A stretch of DNA of 14,595 bases, from the NCBI GenBank assembly GCA_035275105.1, contig DATENL010000248.1:1-14595 (forward strand). Direction: 5' to 3'. The translations under genes were made by a program, and so were the position numbers. This DNA comes from AC-37 sp035275105. GTDB lineage: Bacteria; Actinomycetota; Thermoleophilia; Solirubrobacterales; Thermoleophilaceae. The notes beneath the pieces are model-generated. The model searched no databases, was not told the origin of the DNA, and worked only from the letters and a program-made list of their open reading frames with translations. This document shows positions 7,177 through 12,130 of this stretch, in pieces (positions within the stretch are counted from its first letter, which is position 1; each line of letters starts with the position of its first letter).

Positions 7177-7815
7177 ATTTCAGCGAGCGAACCGAACGAC
7201 GCAACGCCGTTCCTGCCGCAGCGCCGCGGCCTCGAGGCGCTGCGCGAGGCGGCCGCCGGCTGCCGCGGCTGCCATCTCTGGCGCGATGCCACTCAGACCG
7301 TCTTCGGCGACGGACTGAAGCGCTCGCGCGCGATGTTCGTGGGCGAGCAGCCGGGCGACCGCGAGGACCGCGCCGGGAAGCCGTTCGTGGGCCCGGCCGG
7401 GCGCGAGCTCGACCGCGGCCTCGAGGCGGCGGGCATCGACCGCCGCGAGGTCTACCTGACGAACGTGGTCAAGCACTTCGCGTTCGAGGAGCGCGGCAGG
7501 CGGCGCCTGCACAGGACGCCCAAGCGGTTCGAGGTCGACGCGTGCAGGCCGTGGCTCGACGAGGAGCTCCGGGTCGTGCGGCCGGAGGCCCTGGTCCTGC
7601 TGGGCGCGACGGCCGGCAAGGCCCTGCTCGGGTCGTCCTTCCGCGTGACGAGGGCGCGGGGCCAGCCGCTCGACTCCGACCTGGCGCCGCTCGTGACCGC
7701 CACGATCCACCCGTCCGCGATCCTGCGCGCGCCGGACGACGCGGCGCGCGCGCGCGAGCGGGAGGCGTTCGCGCGCGATCTCGGCATCGTCGCCGAGCTG
7801 CTCAGCCGATCCTGA
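7177..7815 (+). CDS. udgX: Uracil-DNA glycosylase, UdgX type, probably starting at ATT
   Basis: UdgX removes uracil from DNA and, in characterised members, stays covalently bound to the abasic site through a histidine. Seen here: an FeS-type GCRGCHLW (Cys29, Cys32), GEQPGD at 56-61 (where family 4 enzymes have GEAPG), PFVGPAG, VVKHF (His100 where family 4 has a Cys), the UdgX-specific loop GRRRLHRTP with His112 matching the KRRIH consensus, DACRPWL (Cys123) and HPS at 178-180. Homology clearly begins before the first ATG (7333), because the FeS cysteines and DATQTVFG lie upstream. No ATG, GTG or TTG exists in frame between base 7111 and 7333. ATT 7177, with GGAG at 7169-7172, gives ISASEPNDATPFLPQ and 212 aa, the normal family length, and puts the key His close to its usual number. 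It is divergent from the sigma gene and overlaps the convergent calcium-binding gene by 14 bases. Confidence 0.88.
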   Translation: MSASEPNDATPFLPQRRGLEALREAAAGCRGCHLWRDATQTVFGDGLKRSRAMFVGEQPGDREDRAGKPFVGPAGRELDRGLEAAGIDRREVYLTNVVKHFAFEERGRRRLHRTPKRFEVDACRPWLDEELRVVRPEALVLLGATAGKALLGSSFRVTRARGQPLDSDLAPLVTATIHPSAILRAPDDAARAREREAFARDLGIVAELLSRS

Positions 7816-8443
7816 CGACCCGCTCGCAGTCGTCCGCGACGCTGTCGGCGCCGTCCACCTTGGCCACGTCGCTGCCCCGACCGCACCTGACGGTCTGGCG
7901 GCTGCCGCCGCGCGTGTAGATCTCGTCGTCTCCGTCGCCGCCGTCGAGGCTGTCGCCCTCGTTGCGATCGTCGAGCGTGTCGTCGCCGGGTCCGCCGAGG
8001 GACCGGTCGACGCCGCCGTCGCCGTGGATCACGTCGCCGCCGGGACCGCCGTTCAGCGTGTCCCGGTTCCCGAGCCCGAACAACCGGTCGGGCCCCTGAC
8101 CGCCGTAGATCAGGTCGCGCCCGGCGTGCTCGTGCTCGTCGCCGAGGACGGAGTCGTGCCCGCGCCCGCCGTGGAGCTCGTCGCCGCCGGTGCCGCCGTG
8201 CATGCTGTCGTCGCCCGCGCCGCCGGACTCGTAGTCGCCGCCGCCGAGCGCGTTGAGGCGGTCGTCGCCGTCCTCGCCGTACAGCCTGTCGCGGCCGTCG
8301 CCCGTGACCATGTTGTCGGCGCCGCCCGTGCCGTGGCAGGTCGTCCCGGTGTCGGATCGCGCGCACGGGTTTCCGCCGCCCGCGGCGGCACTCGCGGCGG
8401 CGACGAGGAGGGCCACGACGGCGATCGGGCACGTCACGCGCAT
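7802..8443 (-). CDS. Secreted RTX-like (hemolysin-type) calcium-binding repeat protein
   Basis: A 213-aa exported protein, probably folding into a parallel beta-roll on binding calcium outside the cell. ATG 8443 opens a clear signal peptide, MRVTCPIAVVALLVAAASAAAGGG. Residues about 38-175 are GGxGxDxLxG-type nonapeptide repeats, for example GEDGDDRLNALGGGD, GGRGHDSVLGD and GGPGGDVIHGDGG. The tail carries a Cys pair (VRCGRGSDVA...DDCERV) that recurs in actinobacterial members and may form a disulfide. There is no catalytic domain, so the role could be surface, matrix or structural. A longer frame to 8575 overlaps the divergent TMEM175 gene and lacks a natural N-terminus. TAGCCT lies 7 nt before the ATG (8451-8456, minus strand), consistent with a leaderless mRNA. 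Its last 14 bases overlap the end of the UdgX gene. Confidence 0.88.
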   Translation of the reverse strand: MRVTCPIAVVALLVAAASAAAGGGNPCARSDTGTTCHGTGGADNMVTGDGRDRLYGEDGDDRLNALGGGDYESGGAGDDSMHGGTGGDELHGGRGHDSVLGDEHEHAGRDLIYGGQGPDRLFGLGNRDTLNGGPGGDVIHGDGGVDRSLGGPGDDTLDDRNEGDSLDGGDGDDEIYTRGGSRQTVRCGRGSDVAKVDGADSVADDCERVVRIG

Positions 8444-8450
8444 CCGGGCG

Positions 8451-8456
8451 AGGCTA
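8451..8456 (-). promoter_or_regulatory. Candidate leaderless -10 element for the calcium-binding repeat protein
   Basis: TAGCCT on the minus strand fits TANNNT and lies exactly 7 nt before ATG 8443, the start that opens the signal peptide. It sits inside CTAG, a rare tetramer in this window. Confidence 0.4.
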
Positions 8457-8501
8457 GCCCGCAGGGGAGGTTCCGGGCGGGGTCGCGTCGAAGGGCTCCG
8501 G

Positions 8502-9122
8502 GTGAGCACCAGCCGCCTCGAGGCCTTCAGCGACGGCGTCTTCGCGGTCGCGATCACGCTGCTCGTCCTCGACATCCAGCCGCCCGCCGATGCGCAGACC
8601 TCGAGCGCGCTGTGGCACGGCCTCGGCGACCTCTGGCCGCACTACGCCGCCTACGCGGTCAGCTTCCTGATCATCGGGATCGTCTGGGTCAACCACCACG
8701 CGGTGATGGGGCTGATCGCGCGCGTGGACCGCGGCCTGGCGTTCCTCAACCTCCTTCTGCTGATGGCCGTCGCGCTGATCCCGTTCGCCACGGCGCTGTT
8801 CGCGGAGTACCTCACGAACGGCGAGCCCGAGCACGCGGCCGCGGCCGCCTACAGCATCGTGATCACGCTGATGGGCGCGGCGTTCGGGACGCTCTGGATC
8901 TACGCGTCGCGCGACGGGCGGCTGCTCGTGCCGCACATCCCGCGCGAGGCCGTGCCGCGGATGACGCGCCGGTTCGTGCTGGGCACCCCGGTCTACTTCG
9001 CCACGATCGGGATCGCGTTCGTGAGCGCGCCGGCGTGCCTGGCGGTGCACGGGATCGTGGCCGTGTACTACGCGCTGGCGAGGCGCGGCGGCGGGATCGC
9101 CACGCCCGCGGTGGAGCGCTAG
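8502..9122 (+). CDS. TMEM175 family potassium-channel-like membrane protein (DUF1211)
   Basis: An integral membrane protein of 206 aa. It begins with the family signature RLEAFSDGVFAVAITLLVLDI, containing Phe-Ser-Asp at residues 9-11 in the pore-lining first helix. Characterised bacterial TMEM175 proteins are tetrameric potassium-permeable channels lacking the classical TVGYG filter. Six hydrophobic segments are visible, roughly 12-26, 47-67 (with WVNHHA), 78-101, 112-134, 158-176 and 177-193, the expected single-repeat bacterial architecture. GTG 8502 is chosen because the signature starts directly after it and GAAGGG lies just upstream; an ATG at 8253 would add sequence antisense to the calcium-binding gene. 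It is divergent from that gene (58-base gap) and 27 bases upstream of the next plus-strand gene, with which it may be co-transcribed. Ion selectivity cannot be told from sequence alone. Confidence 0.9.
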   Translation: MSTSRLEAFSDGVFAVAITLLVLDIQPPADAQTSSALWHGLGDLWPHYAAYAVSFLIIGIVWVNHHAVMGLIARVDRGLAFLNLLLLMAVALIPFATALFAEYLTNGEPEHAAAAAYSIVITLMGAAFGTLWIYASRDGRLLVPHIPREAVPRMTRRFVLGTPVYFATIGIAFVSAPACLAVHGIVAVYYALARRGGGIATPAVER

Positions 9123-9149
9123 CCGCCGCGCGCTGGCACACTCCCGTCC

Positions 9150-10877
9150 GTGGGTCGGAGGGGGGTCGCAGGCGCGCTGGCTGTGGGGGCTCTGCTCGCG
9201 CCCGCGGCGGCGAGCGCGCAGGGCGTGGACGAGACGTGCGCGCTGCCGCTGACCAAGTTCGACCCCGCGACCGTGAACGTCGCCTACCCCGACGAGGCGG
9301 CCGTCTACTACAGCGGCGCCTACTCGGCGGTGCCGGGCACGCGGCTGCGGATCACCGGCCGCTACCCGCACGCGCGCTACATGTCGTTCAACGTCTACGA
9401 CAACATCCAGCGGCCGCTCGACGCGCTGGCCGACGTGCAGGTTCGGCCCGACGGCGGCAGCGTCAACCCGTTCGTGCGCGGCGCGTCGCGGACGGCGAAG
9501 AGGCGCTCGTACACGGCGTTCGTGGACTTCGGCCCGATCCCCAAGAAGCGCGCGCGGAACACTCTCTACACGGGCACCGGCCAGGACGGCACGCCCAACC
9601 TGGACGGCACGTTCATCTACCGCGTCTACGTGCCGGACCGCGGTCTCGACGAGGCCGGCGGGGTGGGGGTGCCGACCGTGACGCTCGAGCTGAAGTCATC
9701 GGGCCAGCGGCCGCCCGACTCGGTCTGCTCGGGCTTCGCCAAGCCGTCCGGGGCGAGCGTGAACCAGCAGGTGGCCGCGAGCAACGGGCTGCCCGCGGCC
9801 ACGCCGTCGCCGGGACGCAGCCCGCCGGTGTGGCGCAAGTTCGTGAACCTGCCGCGCTCGTTCGCCGAGACGATCCTCGACAACGAGTACACCGACCCCG
9901 CGCGGCGGTCGTACGAGAGCTCGGACGCCTACGACCTCGGCGGCAAGGGCGGCTTCCTGTCGAACATCCACAACGCCTACCTCTACACGCCGATCGCCAA
10001 GGACAACGGTCTCGTGCTGGCCACGCGGCTACGCGCGCCGACCTTCCCGAACACCCGCCCGCCCGCCAGGCGGATGCCCGGCGGCCAGCTGCGCTACTTC
10101 TCGATGTGCCAGAACGAGTCGCAGTCGCAGCGCTTCATCGCGTGCAAGACCGACGACCAGACGACGGTCGGGGGCGACGGGTTCGCCAACTACGTGGTCT
10201 CGACCCCGTCGGAGCGGCCCGCGAACGCGCGCGCGGCCTGCGGCGTGACCTGGATCCCGTGGGGCCCGCAGGCCGGCGGCGTGCTGATCTACCGCCACAT
10301 GCTCCCGAACCCGACGTTCGGGCAGGCGATCCAGCGCGTGCCCGAGCAGGGCAAGGAGGCCGCGGTGATGGGGCAGTACATGCCGCGCTCGCGCTACTAC
10401 GCGGACAAGGGCGCCTTCGAGAAGCTCGGCTGCAAGCAGCTTCGCGGCTCCAACCCCGTCGTCAAGCGGACGTGCCGCGATCGGACGCCGCCGCGGTCGA
10501 GCATCCGCCACAGCGCGCCGGAGGCCGCGGCGCGCGGGCGCTTCAGCGGGCGCACGATCGACTTCGGCTGCAGGGGCGGGCGGAGGAAGCGGTCGCGGGC
10601 GGGGCGGCTGAAGGCGGTCTTCGTCGTGCTCTCGCGCGACGGGGTGGTGTATCAGTGCGGCAACGCCGAGGCGAGGGACGGCGAGCCGTGCTGGAACGGC
10701 CGCCTCTACCGGGCCAAGCTCGGCCGGCGGCGCGCCGACGGAAAGGTCGCCTGGCGGCTGCGCGTGCGCGATCTCGAGCCGGGCCACTACCGGGCCCGCG
10801 TGTACGCGCGCGACGCCGCCGGCAACCGCGAGACGAAGGTCCGGCGCACCAACCGGGCCTCCTTCACCGTCCGGTAG
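9150..10877 (+). CDS. Large secreted protein of unknown function with C-terminal Ig-like module
   Basis: No function recognised. The 575-aa product begins at GTG 9150 with a signal peptide, cleavage likely at AAASA-QGVDE. Residues about 28-420 form one conserved-looking domain: DEAAVYYSGAYSAVPGTRLRI, GRYPHARYMSFNVYD (71-84), then LADVQVRPDGGSVNPF, and later KGGFLSNIHNAYLY and GVTWIPWGP. The RYMSFNVYD plus 'LAD...NPF' pattern loosely recalls DUF1214/DUF1254-type domains, but I cannot confirm homology. Cysteines are frequent, as expected for an exported protein. From about residue 455, after TCRDRTPPRSSI, a basic Ig-like beta module follows, ending LRVRDLEPGHYRARVYARDAAGNRE, similar to the C-terminal add-ons of other secreted actinobacterial proteins. 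It lies 27 bases after TMEM175 and is followed by a strong hairpin. CACACT 7 nt before the GTG is a weak -10 candidate. Confidence 0.82.
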   Translation: MGRRGVAGALAVGALLAPAAASAQGVDETCALPLTKFDPATVNVAYPDEAAVYYSGAYSAVPGTRLRITGRYPHARYMSFNVYDNIQRPLDALADVQVRPDGGSVNPFVRGASRTAKRRSYTAFVDFGPIPKKRARNTLYTGTGQDGTPNLDGTFIYRVYVPDRGLDEAGGVGVPTVTLELKSSGQRPPDSVCSGFAKPSGASVNQQVAASNGLPAATPSPGRSPPVWRKFVNLPRSFAETILDNEYTDPARRSYESSDAYDLGGKGGFLSNIHNAYLYTPIAKDNGLVLATRLRAPTFPNTRPPARRMPGGQLRYFSMCQNESQSQRFIACKTDDQTTVGGDGFANYVVSTPSERPANARAACGVTWIPWGPQAGGVLIYRHMLPNPTFGQAIQRVPEQGKEAAVMGQYMPRSRYYADKGAFEKLGCKQLRGSNPVVKRTCRDRTPPRSSIRHSAPEAAARGRFSGRTIDFGCRGGRRKRSRAGRLKAVFVVLSRDGVVYQCGNAEARDGEPCWNGRLYRAKLGRRRADGKVAWRLRVRDLEPGHYRARVYARDAAGNRETKVRRTNRASFTVR

Positions 10878-10885
10878 GCGGCACT

Positions 10886-10924
10886 GTCCTGACTTGAGAT
10901 CGCTGTGCGATCTCAATCCAGGAC
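10886..10924. terminator. Long hairpin between convergent genes (probable bidirectional terminator)
   Basis: The left arm 10886-10903 (GTCCTGACTTGAGATCGC) and right arm 10907-10924 (GCGATCTCAATCCAGGAC) pair over 18 bases with two mismatches around a 3-base loop, TGT. The inner 10 bp are perfect. It begins 9 bases after the stop at 10877 and lies 47 bases beyond the stop of the convergent gene at 10971, so it could stop transcription from both sides. There is no T-run on either flank, so an intrinsic terminator is not certain. The inner stem is AT-richer than its surroundings and could instead be an operator or mobile palindrome. Confidence 0.55.
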
Positions 10925-10970
10925 GATGGGCTGCAGTCCTCGGACGCCGCCCGGCGAGTCTCGCCAGCGG

Positions 10971-11303
10971 CTAGCCCTGGCGCCGCCAGAGCCGGCGGCT
11001 GAAGCGCTTGAACCCGGCCGTCAGGCTGGGCGCGTACGTGTGCGGGTTCTCGCCCGGCTTCGGGAGCCGCGCGGCCGCCTCGGCGCCGAGGTTGAGCACC
11101 ATCGCGTTCTCGTAGATGCGATCGATCTCGTCGGCGTCCACGAACCGGTCGCCGTCGGGCGTCTTGATGACGACGCCGTCGAAGACGTCCTTCGCGCGCA
11201 CCTCGAGCACCCGCTTGACCTGGCCGATCACCTGGCCGTCGGCGGTCTCCACGCTCGTGCCCCTCGCGAGCACGCGGTACGAGATCGGATCTCCGCGGTC
11301 CAC
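10971..11303 (-). CDS. PRC-barrel-like small protein
   Basis: A 110-aa cytosolic protein. The segment from about residue 8 to 72 (YRVLARGTSVETADGQVIG, then VKRVLEVRAKDVFDGVVIKT, then GDRFVDADEIDRIYENAMVLNL) has the strand pattern of PRC-barrel/DUF2171-type domains, with the G-x-x-IG-x-V turn and the 'DGVVI' and 'VDADEI' strands. Such domains occur alone or attached to RNA-processing and photosynthetic proteins; here it stands alone, and the function is unknown. The C-terminus is basic and amphipathic (GFKRFSRRLWRRQG), a possible membrane or nucleic-acid contact. The start is GTG 11303, with TATGCT six bases upstream and no Shine-Dalgarno, suggesting a leaderless mRNA. It is divergent from the thioesterase (26-base gap) and convergent with the large secreted protein. 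Confidence 0.8.
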   Translation of the reverse strand: MDRGDPISYRVLARGTSVETADGQVIGQVKRVLEVRAKDVFDGVVIKTPDGDRFVDADEIDRIYENAMVLNLGAEAAARLPKPGENPHTYAPSLTAGFKRFSRRLWRRQG

Positions 11304-11309
11304 GCGTTC

Positions 11310-11319
11310 AGCATAGGCT
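11310..11319. promoter_or_regulatory. Overlapping divergent -10 elements (bidirectional promoter candidate)
   Basis: The 26-base gap between the PRC-barrel gene and the thioesterase contains AGCATAGGCT. On the minus strand 11310-11315 reads TATGCT, 6 nt before GTG 11303. On the plus strand 11314-11319 reads TAGGCT, 10 nt before ATG 11330. The two hexamers share the central TA, so one open complex could serve either direction. No -35 is evident. Confidence 0.4.
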
Positions 11320-11329
11320 GACGGGCCGG

Positions 11330-12130
11330 ATGGGATTCGAGCACGACACCGCCGTCCGGCGGACAGCGGACGGCGGGTTCGAGGCCGACATCCCGGACGA
11401 GCGCTGGTGGGTCGCGGCCGGCCCGCACGGCGGGTTTGTCGCGGCGATCGTCGTCAACGCGCTCACGGCCGCCCTCGACGACCCCGCGCGGCCGATCCGG
11501 TCGTTGACGATCCACTACCCGGCGGCGCCGCGGGTGGGGAAGCTCGAGATCGCGGTCAGCGTCGAGCGCGTCGGCCGCAGCACCGCGTACCTGTCGGCGC
11601 GCGTGGAGCAGGGCGGCAGGCTCGTGGCGCTCGCCCTCGCCGCGTTCTCCTCGGCCTTCCCCGGCCCCGACTTCCAGACCGCGGCGATGCCCGACGTACC
11701 GCCGCCGGAGGAGGTCGAGCCGCAGCGGCTGCCGGGCGCCCCGCGGTTCACCCACAACTTCGAGTACCGGTTCGCGATCGGCGGCCCTCCGTTCCAGGAG
11801 GCCGAGCACACGACCTCCGGCGGCTGGCTTCGCCTGGCCGAGCCGCGCCCGCTCGACGCGCCGATCGCCGCCTGCTTCACCGACGCCTGGCCGCCGGCCG
11901 TCTTCTGGCGCCTGTCGAACTTCGCGATCGTGCCGACGATCGACCTGACGGTGCACTTCCGCGAGCTGCCCGAGGGCTACGACGACTTCGTGCTCGCGAC
12001 CTTCGACTCGCGCCGCGAGCACGCCGGCATGTGGGAGGAGAACGGCGAGCTCTGGTCGCGCGACGGACGCCTGCTGGTCCAGTCGCGGCAGCTCGCCGCC
12101 CACATCCCGTTCGAGGCGACGGCCTCCTAG
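11330..12130 (+). CDS. Acyl-CoA thioesterase-like double-hotdog protein
   Basis: Predicted to hydrolyse acyl-CoA thioesters to free acid and CoA in the cytosol. The 266-aa protein has two hotdog repeats, as in TesB-like/PF13622 proteins. The first carries WWVAAGPHGGFVAAIVVNAL (26-45, the central helix wrapped by the sheet) and RSLTIHYPAAPRVGKLEIAV. The second carries CFTDAWPPAVFWRL (182-194), PTIDLTVHFRELP and the terminal GELWSRDGRLLVQSRQLA (239-256), which is highly characteristic. Asp185 in TDAW is a likely active-site residue by family comparison; chain-length preference is not predictable. Start ATG 11330 fits the domain boundary; there is little room for a Shine-Dalgarno, and TAGGCT at 11314-11319 is a possible -10. 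It is divergent from the PRC-barrel gene. Its TAG stop interlocks with the Lon stop on CTAG (12127-12130), so the two genes overlap by 4 bases. Confidence 0.88.
   Translation: MGFEHDTAVRRTADGGFEADIPDERWWVAAGPHGGFVAAIVVNALTAALDDPARPIRSLTIHYPAAPRVGKLEIAVSVERVGRSTAYLSARVEQGGRLVALALAAFSSAFPGPDFQTAAMPDVPPPEEVEPQRLPGAPRFTHNFEYRFAIGGPPFQEAEHTTSGGWLRLAEPRPLDAPIAACFTDAWPPAVFWRLSNFAIVPTIDLTVHFRELPEGYDDFVLATFDSRREHAGMWEENGELWSRDGRLLVQSRQLAAHIPFEATAS

Noticed and set aside
7131..7292. N-terminal extension of the sigma factor to ATG 7292
   Set aside because: The added residues are low-complexity and overlap the UdgX N-terminal coding region; GTG 7130 has a leaderless-type -10.
7802..8430. GGxGxD-rich tract as a DNA repeat or CRISPR-like array
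   Set aside because: The repetition is at protein level (calcium-binding nonapeptides) without identical DNA repeats or unique spacers.
8024..10897. A 957-codon plus-strand open frame
   Set aside because: It overlaps the calcium-binding gene, TMEM175 and the secreted protein in a different frame and consists of low-complexity Arg/Ala/Gly text.
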